64,000 bases of DNA from Bacillus coahuilensis m4-4 (GCF_000171615.1 NZ_ABFU01000013.3:41678-105677), one strand, 5' to 3'. Shown: positions 37,462 through 46,670, counted from the stretch's first letter. Numbers and translations are program-made. The notes: generated from the letters alone by a model not told the origin.

Positions 37462-38685
37462 GTGGAACTGAGTACTTATAAGAAACCTCATCCTTACTTT
37501 GTGAAGACCGTGTTATCTTGTACGCGGACATTTTTGGAGAGTCGCTCTACGATTACCATTGAACAAAACGATACGATAGATTTAAAGCCACCCTATATCA
37601 TTTTATCAAATCATGTAACGAACTGGGATCCGTTCTATATAAATTGTTATGTTAATGAACCAATATGTTTTGTTGCTTCTGATTCATTATTTAGAAAACC
37701 GCTACTAAAACCACTCCTACACTATGTGAATGCGATACCGAAAACAAAGTTCAAGTCTGATACGAGAACAATAAGAGGGATGGTCAATGCTAAGAAAGAA
37801 AATAGAGTGATTGGACTTTTTCCTGAGGGAAATCGCAATTGGGATGGTCAAACCGAACCTATACCTCTTGCTGTAAGTAAGCTCGTAAAAATGCTTACTA
37901 TACCAGTGGTGGTTGCTAAAATTAAGGGAGGGCATTTATCTCACCCGAGATGGGCACAATCTTTTCGGAAGGGTCCCATTTCCATATCCTTTGAAAAGAT
38001 ACTTGACCCTAATCAGATTGAGGATTTAAGCACGGATCAGGTGCTTCAAGTAATCAGGCAGTCACTAGACCACGATGAACGATCTTGGAGAAAAGAAACA
38101 GAAGCAACCTATTCAGGAAAAAAGTTAGCGAACTATTTAGAGCGATATTTATTCATCTGTCCTGATTGCAAGGAACTAGGAACGTTACGTTCTAAAAAAG
38201 ATAAGCTAATCTGTCGTGTGTGTTCATCATCCGTTACCTATACGAAAGCGGGAACGTTTGAAAAAACGGGCAGGCTGCTGATTTTTTAACTCCAAAGGAC
38301 TGGAATAACTGGCAGCTAGAGGAGTTAAGGGACATGATCTTTTCTGATAGTACCACTAGAACGTTTCAAGAGCGCATGAAAGATAGTGTAAAGCTATACC
38401 GAGCAGATCAAGATGGAAACTTCTCCTTATTATCAGAAGGCTCGTTACTATGGGAAGACCGAAGCATCCTTTTTTATGGGAGATCATAATTTAGAACAAA
38501 ACTTTCCGATTGTAAAGTTAGACGGAGCTAATGTTCAAATGAATAATCGCTTAGAATTTTATCTAGAGGAATCCTTATACAGTGTAGTGTTTCATCACCC
38601 ATATACTTCCGCATACAAATGGTTACAGTCCATTCTTTATTATCAAGAAAAACAAGCGTTCGAGGAAGATGGTGTTTTACTATGA
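37462..38685 (+). CDS. PlsC-type acyltransferase with zinc ribbon and C-terminal extension, two frameshifts
   Basis: Lysophosphatidate-acyltransferase-like protein of about 407 residues. The acyltransferase motifs NHVTNWDPFY (H-x4-D form) and GLFPEGNRNWDG lie in the first 140 residues. A zinc ribbon CPDC...CRVC follows near 230-255, then a C-terminal domain of about 130 residues that I do not recognise. A missing T in the six-T run at 38284-38289 and an extra G near 38480-38482 split the frame; the tail reads LTPKDWNNWQLEEL, then DHNLEQNFPIVKLDGANVQ. GGAG at 37455 favours GTG 37462 or CTG 37468 over ATG 37429. The stop overlaps the next start (ATGA). Presumed phospholipid synthesis; substrate unproved. 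Confidence 0.75.
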
Positions 38686-40049
38686 TGTCAACTTGGCTGT
38701 CGTTACTTGATTTGATGTACTTATCCTTATTTATTTTAATTACGGCGATTTTAAAAGCCAGAGTATCTTTCTTTAAGAAAATGATTGTTCCAACTTCCAT
38801 GATTGCTGGATTTTTAGGATTACTTGTGGGGCCTGAATTATTAGGCCTCTTTCAATATAATTTAGATACCTTAGGTACTGTCGTCTACCATTTAATGGCC
38901 ATTGGTTTCATTGCCATTTCCTTAAAAGAAAGAAAGTTAGATCAAAATCGTCCCGAAGTGGTAAATGCGGGAATTTTTATTGTGTCCAATTACTTGATAC
39001 AAGGAATCATTGGCCTTGGATTATTGCTGGTACTTGGAGGAGTGCTTTTTCCGAATGTATTCCCCGGGATCGGATTATTATTACCTCTTGGATTCGGTCA
39101 AGGACCTGGACAAGCTTATTCCATTGGTGTTCAGTGGCAGGAGCTGGGCATAGAAGGTGGAGGGAACTTAGGATTAACGTTCGCAGGATTAGGGTTTGTA
39201 TGGGCAACGGCTTTTGGGATGTTTGCTATGAATATGCTAGTAAAGAAAGGGATTTATCCAGCAGTCTTTCATGCCGATGACGTGAAAAAATCTAAAGTAA
39301 TTGAAGAGGACCAAGTAGAAGAGTTATCACTTAGTGATGCAATGGATAAATTAACCTACCAAATAGCCTTAATCGCTCTAATCTATCTTATAACCTATTT
39401 AACTATCAACTTCCTAAGCTCATTCCTACAGCCGTTAGGAACCTATGGTGCGACCTTATCTCAATTATTAGAAGGGTTCCACTTTTTAATTGGTAGTCTT
39501 TACGCGATCTTATTTCGAATCATTCTTAATTTCTTTCAAAAGAAAAATGTGCATTTAGAACATGCTCCTAATAATTATTTATTACAACGGATTGCAGGGG
39601 TGTCTTTTGATTATATGATTACCGCTTCAATTGCGGCCATTTCACTATATGCATTAGGTCAATACCTTATTCCTGTCTTGATATTAACGACTGCTGCTGG
39701 AATTGGAACGTATTTTTATATTCAATGGTTAGCACCAAAATTATTTAAAAGAAATGAATTGCCGAATATTCTAGGGTTTTACGGAATGCTCACAGGTACG
39801 ATTTCTACAGGTATGGCATTAGTAAAAGCAGTTGACCCTAAATTTGAATCCAATGCAACAGATAATATGGTGATGGGAAGTGCGACAGCGATCGTATTTG
39901 GACTTCCTCTTATGTTCATCTTAAACTTACCGATTGTTGGATTTATTGGGGGAGAACCGATTTTCTACACCTATACCTTTCTTGCTCTGATTGTTTATTT
40001 TATTTTCTTGCTGTACCTGCTACGAATAAGGTTGAAAAAAGTAGCATAA
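38682..40049 (+). CDS. GltS-like sodium:glutamate symporter family protein
   Basis: A 455-residue carrier with about 12 helices resembling the sodium/glutamate symporter (GltS) family. Typical are the N-terminal ARVSFFKKMIVPTSMIAGFL, the GFGQGPGQAYSIG re-entrant loop and the second-half FYGMLTGTISTGMALVKAVD, showing the inverted two-half build. Start is ATG 38682, overlapping the preceding stop, with GAGGAAG 13 nt upstream. The longer frame from 38619 is not supported. Coupling to an acyltransferase-like gene is unusual for a glutamate carrier, so the true substrate may differ. Confidence 0.82.
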   Translation: MMSTWLSLLDLMYLSLFILITAILKARVSFFKKMIVPTSMIAGFLGLLVGPELLGLFQYNLDTLGTVVYHLMAIGFIAISLKERKLDQNRPEVVNAGIFIVSNYLIQGIIGLGLLLVLGGVLFPNVFPGIGLLLPLGFGQGPGQAYSIGVQWQELGIEGGGNLGLTFAGLGFVWATAFGMFAMNMLVKKGIYPAVFHADDVKKSKVIEEDQVEELSLSDAMDKLTYQIALIALIYLITYLTINFLSSFLQPLGTYGATLSQLLEGFHFLIGSLYAILFRIILNFFQKKNVHLEHAPNNYLLQRIAGVSFDYMITASIAAISLYALGQYLIPVLILTTAAGIGTYFYIQWLAPKLFKRNELPNILGFYGMLTGTISTGMALVKAVDPKFESNATDNMVMGSATAIVFGLPLMFILNLPIVGFIGGEPIFYTYTFLALIVYFIFLLYLLRIRLKKVA

Positions 40050-40096
40050 CGTTCAAATTTCTTTTATGATGAGAAAAGTAAAGGAGCGAACGTGGA

Positions 40097-40327
40097 ATGT
40101 ATTTAACCATGAAAGAAACGGCAGACTATTTGTCGTTACCAGAAGAATATATTGAAAAACTTATTGTTGATCGAAAGATTCGTGCTGTACATGACGGTGA
40201 CCAATATTTGATTAATCGCGAGCAATTTACAAACCATTTGGATCAGATCGAAGCATATAAGAAGATGATTGAGGAATATTTAAGTGAACCTATCCCGGAA
40301 GATTATGATGTAAAAGATGAAGATTAA
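40097..40327 (+). CDS. Small excisionase/MerR-type DNA-binding protein
   Basis: A 76-residue protein with the winged-helix fold of excisionase-family DNA-binding domains: YLTMKETADYLSLPEEYIEK then KLIVDRKIRAVHDGDQYLIN. The acidic tail EEYLSEPIPEDYDVKDED follows. Such lone domains are common in Bacilli outside phages; no integrase is nearby. AAAGGAGCGAACGTGGA precedes ATG 40097. A terminator follows directly. Confidence 0.82.
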   Translation: MYLTMKETADYLSLPEEYIEKLIVDRKIRAVHDGDQYLINREQFTNHLDQIEAYKKMIEEYLSEPIPEDYDVKDED

Positions 40328-40332
40328 ATGAG

Positions 40333-40364
40333 GGGCTGTCCAATTTTGTTGGGCGGCTTTTTTA
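40333..40364 (+). terminator. Terminator of the excisionase-like gene
   Basis: GCTGTCCAA pairs with TTGGGCGGC (two G-T pairs) and is followed by six T. Confidence 0.8.
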
Positions 40365-40412
40365 ATTTAGATGGAACTGTGATGACGAAGTAGATTCTAG
40401 AGTTGGGTGATG

Positions 40413-40520
40413 CGTGCGTTCTGGGAATTGGAAAACGAGAAGTAGAGCGCCGCGGGAGGTGCCGCGCGTGTCTCAATAGGCGAAAAAAGAGAAGCAGAGC
40501 GCCGCGCGTATCCCCAACTG
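40413..40520. repeat. GC-rich intergenic patch with two partial repeats
   Basis: Two related segments: GAAGTAGAGCGCCGCG near 40439-40454 and GAAGCAGAGCGCCGCG near 40491-40506, each linked to GCCGCGCGT followed by rTC (40462 and 40500 regions). The G+C content is far above the surrounding DNA. No reading frame is believable. It resembles a decayed copy of some dispersed intergenic element. Confidence 0.6.
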
Positions 40521-40756
40521 CCAAAAACACAATCCGACACAACCGATCACGACTTTTAAAAGATCTCCAAATTGACAAAGGTAAAGTTTATCGCCATCTT
40601 CTCCTACTTTACTGGAAAAAGTAAGGTTGATGTGCCTACTTCCACCTCGTTGAATTCCGTCCTATTTTACTAATTTTTCTGATTTACAATAAATTCACCC
40701 TATTTTTACAATTCATCAGGTAAAGTTAAATTGATTTTATTATGAGGAGGAAGGTT

Positions 40757-41902
40757 ATGAAGGTTCGAGTTCATCAATTTATTGCATTATTAGTTATTTT
40801 CATGTTAGCAGTAAGTTCAGTTTTTCCTTCAATTTCAGAAGCAGCAGGTACAGGTACGTGGAGTTCTCCGTATACTGTTTCGCAAGGAAATGCCAATCAA
40901 AATGGTACTACCAAAACGGTTGAAGGGTATGTGGTTGGTCAACCCGTATCTACTACGACCGTTGTGACGAGTAATTTTCCAAATGACTATGCTATCGCTT
41001 TAGCAGATTCAGCTACTGAAAAGAATACGAATAATATGATTTATGTGCAAGTGCCAGCGCAATTTAGAAGTGCTTACGGATTACGATCAAATCCTAGTTT
41101 AATAGGTAAAAAAGTAAAGGTAACAGGTTCTCTTTCTGCTTATTTCTCTCATTCTGGTGTAAAAAATGCGACGGCATTTGAAATCGTCACGAGTGGGGGA
41201 AGCACGCCTCCTCCTACATACGGAAATTACTACGCTACAGCTGAAGGAAAAACAGGTACAACCTTAAAAACAGCTTTACATAACATCATAGATGATCATA
41301 CGGAAATTTCTTATGACAACGTATGGGAAGCTCTTCGTGTAACAGACCAAGATCCTACGAACTCAAATAATGTTATTCTATTATATACAGGGCGCTCTCA
41401 ATCAAAGTATACGAACGGTGGTGGTATTGACGATTGGAATCGTGAACATGTATGGGCAAAATCACATGGTGATTTTGGCACAACGATGGGCGCAGGTACA
41501 GACCTTCATCACCTACGACCAACAGACGTTACGGTGAATTCGTCTCGTGGCAATAAAGACTTTGATAATGGGGGATATGCTCATGGTGAAGCGTTTGGAA
41601 ACTACTCTGACAGTGATTCATGGGAACCACGCGATGAAGTAAAAGGCGACGTAGCTAGAATGTTATTTTACATGGCTGTTCGTTATGAAGGTGATAGCGG
41701 AGAGCTAGATTTAGAGTTAAATAACATAGTAAACAACGGGTCTGCTCCATATCATGGCAAGTTATCTGTTTTACTACAATGGCACCAAGAGGATCCAGTA
41801 GATGCATTTGAAATTCGCCGCAATGACATTATTTTCGAACAATATCAAGGAAATCGAAATCCATTTATTGATCATCCAGAATATGCAGAATTAATCTGGT
41901 AA
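40757..41902 (+). CDS. Secreted endonuclease I family nuclease with N-terminal OB-like domain
   Basis: A 381-residue exported nuclease. The signal peptide (FIALLVIFML-type core, cut after SISEAA) is followed by an OB-like domain with YTVSQGNANQNGTTKTVEGY and GKKVKVTGSL at about residues 30-150, then an endonuclease I domain as in the B. subtilis extracellular RNase YurI/Bsn. Catalytic blocks DWNREHVWAKSHGDFG and TDLHHLRPTDV hold the His-Asn metal site. ATG 40757 follows GAGGAGGAAGG. Probably degrades RNA/DNA outside the cell for nucleotide recovery. It is monocistronic with a terminator. Confidence 0.9.
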   Translation: MKVRVHQFIALLVIFMLAVSSVFPSISEAAGTGTWSSPYTVSQGNANQNGTTKTVEGYVVGQPVSTTTVVTSNFPNDYAIALADSATEKNTNNMIYVQVPAQFRSAYGLRSNPSLIGKKVKVTGSLSAYFSHSGVKNATAFEIVTSGGSTPPPTYGNYYATAEGKTGTTLKTALHNIIDDHTEISYDNVWEALRVTDQDPTNSNNVILLYTGRSQSKYTNGGGIDDWNREHVWAKSHGDFGTTMGAGTDLHHLRPTDVTVNSSRGNKDFDNGGYAHGEAFGNYSDSDSWEPRDEVKGDVARMLFYMAVRYEGDSGELDLELNNIVNNGSAPYHGKLSVLLQWHQEDPVDAFEIRRNDIIFEQYQGNRNPFIDHPEYAELIW

Positions 41903-41912
41903 TCACTGTATT

Positions 41913-41946
41913 AGAACCGGCTGTGGGACAACCCAGTCGGTTTGTT
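41913..41946 (+). terminator. Terminator of the nuclease gene
   Basis: GAACCGGCTGTGGG and CCCAGTCGGTTT form a stem with a small bulge, followed by a T-rich tail. Confidence 0.75.
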
Positions 41947-42230
41947 GTATTTATTCCTCTATTATCTTCTATTAATCTATGTAATGTACATGCACACTTT
42001 TCTCCGCTAAAGAATAATCTCCAATAAATAAACATATTTATTTTATGTGTAAGCTTTATCCCTATATAACGATAGTTGTGCCACCTCTGTAAAATGGGGA
42101 CTCTATTACTTTATTTGTTGTTCACTTTTATCAAGTCCTCTTACAGACTTGTCTTTTCTTATTAAAAGGAGTTTTGTCTTGGAATGGAAGGGTATGGAAC
42201 TAACAAAAACTTTTTAAACGAGGTGTTTTT
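41947..42230 (+). other. Intergenic region before the YqcI/YcgG gene
   Basis: About 285 bp, A/T-rich. It must hold the promoter of the YqcI/YcgG-DDAH pair, but I see no clear -35/-10 pair. The only dyad noted is around ATGTACAT near 41979-41986. Confidence 0.4.
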
Positions 42231-42965
42231 ATGGAAGTGACAAAAAGTTACCTACTAACTAAAGAAGATATGACGAAAGAAGGAAGAGTGCCTGAATGGG
42301 TAAAAAAAGAATATCTTAACTTTCGAGAAGTGGTAACGAATAAGACATTTCCTTGTTACTTTGGAATGGCTGCTGAAAAAAAAGGAGAGCTACGCTATTC
42401 CTATGTTTCAAAGGATGACTGGTCAACACTTCCTGGAGCTATAAAAGAATTTAATCAATTATTTGATGAAAATAAACGGTTAATTCGTCATGGCTTATTT
42501 GTGTTTATTGAACCAGAAACGGAGGAAAAGGATATACCATACTATCGAGAATACTTTTGGAATATTCTTCAGTATTTACACGATCAAGACGAAGAGTCTT
42601 GGCCAGCGGATTATCCAACAGATCCAGAGCATCATCTTTGGGCTTTCTCATTTGCTGGGGAACCTTATTTTGTGTTTGGAAATGCACCAGCATATAAGCA
42701 AAGAAAGACGAGAGATTTAGGAAATAGTCTTGTGCTTGGCTTCCAACCTCGAAGAATTTTTGAAGGCTTAGAAGGGACATCGCCAGGCGGAGTGATGTCT
42801 AGAGAAAAGGTCCGTGAACGAGTAGAAAAATGGGATAATCTTCCGAAGCATCCGAACATAAGTCATTACGGGGACCCTGATCACAGAGAATGGAAGCAGT
42901 ATTTTATAGGAGATGACATTAAACCAATTGAAGGAAAATGTCCATTTCATCACCGAACTAGTTGA
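42231..42965 (+). CDS. YqcI/YcgG family protein (probable heme-dependent N-oxygenase fold)
   Basis: A 244-residue protein of the YqcI/YcgG family, recognised from the start FREVVTNKTFPCYFGMAAEK, the central HHLWAFSFAGEPYFVFGNAP, the RRIFEGLEGTSPGG block, and the C-terminal KCPFHH. Characterised relatives, GntA of guanitoxin synthesis and DcsA of D-cycloserine synthesis (the latter from memory), are heme enzymes that hydroxylate guanidino nitrogens; that this copy does so is inference. It is 15 nt upstream of a DDAH-like amidinohydrolase gene, which also acts on guanidino groups, so the two may work in sequence on arginine or a relative. GAGGTGTTTTT precedes the ATG. Confidence 0.85.
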   Translation: MEVTKSYLLTKEDMTKEGRVPEWVKKEYLNFREVVTNKTFPCYFGMAAEKKGELRYSYVSKDDWSTLPGAIKEFNQLFDENKRLIRHGLFVFIEPETEEKDIPYYREYFWNILQYLHDQDEESWPADYPTDPEHHLWAFSFAGEPYFVFGNAPAYKQRKTRDLGNSLVLGFQPRRIFEGLEGTSPGGVMSREKVRERVEKWDNLPKHPNISHYGDPDHREWKQYFIGDDIKPIEGKCPFHHRTS

Positions 42966-42980
42966 AGGGAGTAAGGAGAC

Positions 42981-43835
42981 ATGTCAGTCGCATATTCAGC
43001 ATTTGATGAAACAATTATGACAGAGTATGGTAAATTACGAAAAGTAATTGTTTGTCCACCTGATCATATGAAAATAAAAGATGTCATTAATGAAACTCAA
43101 AAACATTTCTTAGAAGAAAACATTGATATCGAACTAGCATCCAAGCAGCATAATGAATTTATCGAAGTTATGAAAAATAATCATGTGGAAGTTCTATCTA
43201 TTCGTCCAGATAAAAAATTTAATGAACAGGTATTTACACGAGATATTGGATTTACCATTGGAGAAACGGTCTTCGTTGCGAATATGGGCTGTGACGTTCG
43301 AAAGGGTGAAGAGAAGGAGCTTATCACATTTTTAAGTAATCGTGGCATTTCATATCAGTCGCTTCAAACAAATGAAATTGAGGGTGGAGACGTAATAGTA
43401 GATGGAAAGGATATTTATGTGGGAGTAAGCGAACGTACGACAAGTTCTTCAGTGGCTTATCTTCAATCGTTGCTGCCAAAGAATAATGTTCATCCTCTTC
43501 CATTTAATAAAAAGTATCTTCATCTAGACTGTGTATTTAACATTTTATCAGATAAGGAAGCTCTTATCTTTAAGCCGGCGTTTAAGAAAGAGCAGGTTGA
43601 GGAGCTTCAGGAACGTTTTCACCTCATTGAAGTATCGGATGAAGAACAGTTCACTCTTGCTACCAATGTATTATCTATTGGTGAAAGGAAAGTCATTAGT
43701 CAGCCAATTAATAAAAGAGTAAACGAAGAAATGAGAAATCGGGGATTCCATGTAATCGAAGTCGATTTTTCAGAGCTAATTAAATCGGGTGGTTCGTTTA
43801 GATGCTGCTCAATGCCACTAATGCGAGATAACTAA
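42981..43835 (+). CDS. Dimethylarginine dimethylaminohydrolase (DDAH)-like amidinohydrolase
   Basis: A 284-residue guanidino-group-modifying enzyme with the pentein fold. Family marks: RKVIVCPPDHM near the N-terminus, FTRDIGFTIG, EGGDVIVDGKD (about residue 137), the catalytic His in YLHLDCVFN and the nucleophilic Cys in GSFRCCSMPL near the end. These hydrolyse N-substituted arginines to citrulline plus an amine, or related reactions. AGGGAGTAAGGAG gives a strong ribosome site; the gap to the YqcI/YcgG gene is 15 nt, so they share a transcript. Exact substrate is not visible; N-hydroxyarginine is a testable guess. Confidence 0.88.
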   Translation: MSVAYSAFDETIMTEYGKLRKVIVCPPDHMKIKDVINETQKHFLEENIDIELASKQHNEFIEVMKNNHVEVLSIRPDKKFNEQVFTRDIGFTIGETVFVANMGCDVRKGEEKELITFLSNRGISYQSLQTNEIEGGDVIVDGKDIYVGVSERTTSSSVAYLQSLLPKNNVHPLPFNKKYLHLDCVFNILSDKEALIFKPAFKKEQVEELQERFHLIEVSDEEQFTLATNVLSIGERKVISQPINKRVNEEMRNRGFHVIEVDFSELIKSGGSFRCCSMPLMRDN

Positions 43836-43868
43836 AACAGCAGGGGAGAAACCCCTGCTGTTTTATAT
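43834..43868. terminator. Bidirectional terminator
   Basis: Perfect AAAACAGCAGGGG/CCCCTGCTGTTTT stem with AGAAA loop between convergent genes. Confidence 0.95.
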
Positions 43869-44700
43869 ATATTTTGCAATAAGTGTTCTTAAGTTAGCGG
43901 AGGTTTCAAGATCAGTAAAGTCTATACCAAGCTGTACACTCGTTAAGGCAACTTCAGGGCGAATGCCGGAAATCACTGTTTTCGTACCGAGCAATTCAAG
44001 TGCTTCAACCATTTGGAATAATCGCTGGGCTACCATCGTATCAATCATAATTACACCAGATAAATCAATTATTAATGTTGATAAGTGCTGATCTGCTACT
44101 TGTTTAAGAGTGGACTCTAAAATATGTTTCGTTCGGTTTGTGTCAATCTCTCCGATAATAGGGAGAAGTCCAAGCTGATTGGTTATCGTGATGACTGGTG
44201 CGGTAAGCTCATAGATTAAATTTGCCTGAGATTCTAACCTTCTAATCATAATTTTTAAAAAGGTGTCTGTAAAGGTTTCGATAATATAGTCTAACGATTT
44301 ATTTAACTTTTTTCCCTAATAGAAAACGTCTTTCAATGTTACGAAGGACTGATTTTCCTCGCAAAATGTTTCAACCATTTCCCATAAGGTTCTTCTAAAT
44401 AGTGCATTGTTCCGCATTACTTCGGTTAAATCTGTATTCGATTCTGCTCGTTCTTTTCCTGTTTGCTGTGTCCAATTTAAAATGGTAGCTTTCATCATTT
44501 CGTCATCTTGTACTAAACAGTCAGCTAGTAGACGTAAATACTTTCCGTTCTGCTGCTTGATGCGTTCTTTAATTTCTGTTGGTGCGTCTACAGAATAATG
44601 AGAACCTTGTTTTTTTTTCTTGAAAAGAAAACCATTTTTCGGTGAACTCTGAAGTATGATCAATTAAAAAGTCGTGTAATACCTGGGTAGTATCGTTCAT
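43863..44700 (-). pseudogene. RsbR paralogue (stressosome STAS protein), broken by a frameshift and an amber codon
   Basis: Similar to RsbR-type co-antagonists that build the stressosome controlling sigma-B. The C-terminal STAS domain is intact: TAPVITITNQLGLLPIIGEID and TLIIDLSGVIMIDTMVAQRL. The N-terminal globin-like part starts at ATG 44700 (MNDTTQVLHDFLIDHTSEF); an extra A in the nine-A run (44610-44618, T on plus) shifts the frame before QGSHYSVDAPTEIKERIK. A second lesion at 44316-44318 is an in-frame TAG after LKDVFY, where a Leu-encoding TTG would fit the family; coding continues GKKLNKSLDYIIETF. The stop is a substitution, so real inactivation or a split N-terminal plus STAS product is possible. 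Confidence 0.82.
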
Positions 44701-44872
44701 ATAGAAGACTCCTTCGTTCTAATAAGGTTATGCCTATATTTTCAAGGAAAGAAAAGAGTTCTGTCAAATAATATGGTAGAAGGAATAAATTGAACGTGTC
44801 GGAGAGTTTAGTTTGTGAATTTAGTTCACTTTAGATAAACTAACGATAGTAGGATAAGAAAGGAATAAGAGA

Positions 44873-45640
44873 ATGTTCCAAGAACGATATGATACATACG
44901 ATATTATGGAAGTCTGCCTGATTGCAGGGAAGATTATGCTTCAAAGTGGGGCAGAAACTTATAGAGTAGAAGATACCATGATGAGAATTGCTGCTTCTTA
45001 TGGGCGCTCCCGTTCTCATAGCTATGTGACTCCCACTGGTATCATCTTTTCAATTGAAGGGGACGAACCAACAAAGACAAAACTCATTCGAATCATGGAT
45101 CGAACCACAGATTTAAAAAAAGTGGTGTTAGTGAATAATGTCTCACGTGAAATTAGTCGAGGGGAACTAACTGTAGATCAGGCAACCTCTAAGTTAAAAG
45201 AGATTCAAGAAGGTAACTGGATGTTCTCGTTTCCGGTTCAATTACTTGCCGCTGCCGTATCAAGTGGCTGCTTCACTATTATGTTTCAGGGAATGTGGCA
45301 AGACTTTTTACCAGCTGTTGCTGCGGGTGGAATAGGTTTTTGGAGCTTCGTAAGGGTCCATAAACATATACCGATTAAATTCTTTGCAGAGGCGATTGCT
45401 AGTTTTATTATTGGAGTTATTGCCTTTTTATTTTGTTTTATTTTTTCTATTGGACATGAGCTAGATAAGATTATCATTGGTTCGGTTATGCCTCTTGTAC
45501 CAGGGCTATTAATTACAAATGCAGTTAGAGATTTAATGGCTGGACATCTCGTATCAGGGCTATCAAAAGGAGCGGAAGCATTTTTAACCGCCTTTGCTAT
45601 TGGTGCTGGAATTGCTGTCGTATTATCTCTATTAAATTAG
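44873..45640 (+). CDS. ThrE-type threonine/serine exporter, large component
   Basis: A 255-residue protein of the ThrE/DUF1212 family. A cytoplasmic N-terminal domain of about 115 residues (AGKIMLQSGAETYRVEDTM, SYVTPTGIIFSIEGDEP) precedes five membrane helices ending SVMPLVPGLLITNAVRD and GAEAFLTAFAIGAGIA. In Bacilli the exporter is split in two genes, and the second component follows 22 nt later. Role: efflux of threonine, serine or small peptides. AAAGGAATAAGAGA precedes ATG 44873. Confidence 0.9.
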   Translation: MFQERYDTYDIMEVCLIAGKIMLQSGAETYRVEDTMMRIAASYGRSRSHSYVTPTGIIFSIEGDEPTKTKLIRIMDRTTDLKKVVLVNNVSREISRGELTVDQATSKLKEIQEGNWMFSFPVQLLAAAVSSGCFTIMFQGMWQDFLPAVAAGGIGFWSFVRVHKHIPIKFFAEAIASFIIGVIAFLFCFIFSIGHELDKIIIGSVMPLVPGLLITNAVRDLMAGHLVSGLSKGAEAFLTAFAIGAGIAVVLSLLN

Positions 45641-45661
45641 AGCAGTGCTTGGAGGAATACA

Positions 45662-46123
45662 ATGGTTTGGAATATAGTTGAGCAGGTTGTGACAAGTTTT
45701 ATTGCTTCCGCTGCATTTGGCGTGATCTTTAATGCCCCAAAAGAAAGCTTAGTCAAGTGTGGAAGTGTTGGAGCATTTGGGTGGATTGTATACATAGTAT
45801 TGACGGACTACGGTGTAGATAGTGTGGTTGCCACGTTAACGGCAAGCTTTGTCATTGCTGTAACGAGCCAAATGTATGCAAAAAAATATAAGACACCCGT
45901 GATTATATTTAGTGTTGCGGGAATTATTCCGCTGGTACCTGGTGGGTTAGCATACGATGCGATGAGAAATTTTGTAGAAAATGATTATAATACTGCCATC
46001 AATCTAGCGGCAAAAGCATTTATGATTTCCGGTGCAATTGCCATTGGTCTAGTGTTCTCTGAGGTTGTCAATCAAATGATCAGGCAATCAAAGTTGACAG
46101 AGGGGAGTAAGGTGAAAACGTGA
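45662..46123 (+). CDS. ThrE-type threonine/serine exporter, small component
   Basis: A 153-residue, five-helix membrane protein of the ThrE_2 family, matching the C-terminal half of full-length ThrE. The IPLVPGGLAYDAMRNFVENDY segment parallels the VMPLVPGLL block of its partner. GGAGGAATACA precedes ATG 45662. It is co-transcribed with the large component, and a terminator overlaps the stop. Confidence 0.9.
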   Translation: MVWNIVEQVVTSFIASAAFGVIFNAPKESLVKCGSVGAFGWIVYIVLTDYGVDSVVATLTASFVIAVTSQMYAKKYKTPVIIFSVAGIIPLVPGGLAYDAMRNFVENDYNTAINLAAKAFMISGAIAIGLVFSEVVNQMIRQSKLTEGSKVKT

Positions 46124-46152
46124 GCGCCACTACATTGTGGTGCTTTTTTTGT
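46122..46152 (+). terminator. Terminator of the thrE pair
   Basis: GCGCCAC/GTGGTGC stem, loop TACATT, seven T. Confidence 0.9.
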
Positions 46153-46398
46153 TTTTAGCTGTGTGCCGAAGTGCACCATAGAAATAGAACAATAAAATTT
46201 TTTTGAGGATTGGTATATTGTCTTTCAGTTACACGAGAAGAAGGGTTAAATGGAATGTGAAAAGTTGAGCGAATAGGAAGAGCACAACAATACGGGACGT
46301 GGAGCGGTGAACAAGAGTCGTACACGGGTGCATTCGCAATAAAGAAAAAAAGTCAGAGAGGTTTTCTTTTCATACTCTAAAGGTATATGGATTGTATA

Positions 46399-46428
46399 AA
46401 GAAAAGCGAGCCATAAAGGCTCGCTTAG
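46399..46428 (-). terminator. Terminator of the small-protein gene (minus strand)
   Basis: On the minus strand AAGCGAGCC pairs perfectly with GGCTCGCTT around TTTAT and is followed by TTCTTT. Confidence 0.88.
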
Positions 46429-46533
46429 GTTCGTGTAACTTATATCTCATATTGTTTATCATATAAAATTTCCGATTAATTATCTGCCGCGGTTACATTC
46501 CACATGGATTTTTGATCTTAAACGACGTTAGCC

Positions 46534-46623
46534 CTACCTCTCTAACATCCTTACGGCTCCGAAGCCGATCCAGTGTGAGTAAGTGTTACGAAATTCATAT
46601 AGAACGCCTAAAAATAATTTCAT
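46534..46623 (-). CDS. Candidate 29-residue small protein
   Basis: A 29-codon frame on the minus strand begins MKLFLGVLYEF and ends GFGAVRMLER before TAG. AGGAG lies exactly 9 nt upstream of the ATG. A near-consensus promoter (TTTACA, 17 bp, TATACT) would start transcription about 40 nt before the start codon, and a strong terminator lies 105 nt after the stop. The peptide is amphipathic, with aromatic and hydrophobic residues at the start and basic ends. I recognise no family. The roughly 100-nt 3' tail has no further clear frame, so the RNA might also act by itself. Too short for ordinary gene finders. Confidence 0.65.
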   Translation of the reverse strand: MKLFLGVLYEFRNTYSHWIGFGAVRMLER

Positions 46624-46670
46624 AAGTTACAACTCCTAAAATGAATTAGATTTGGCGAAGAACAATAGTA

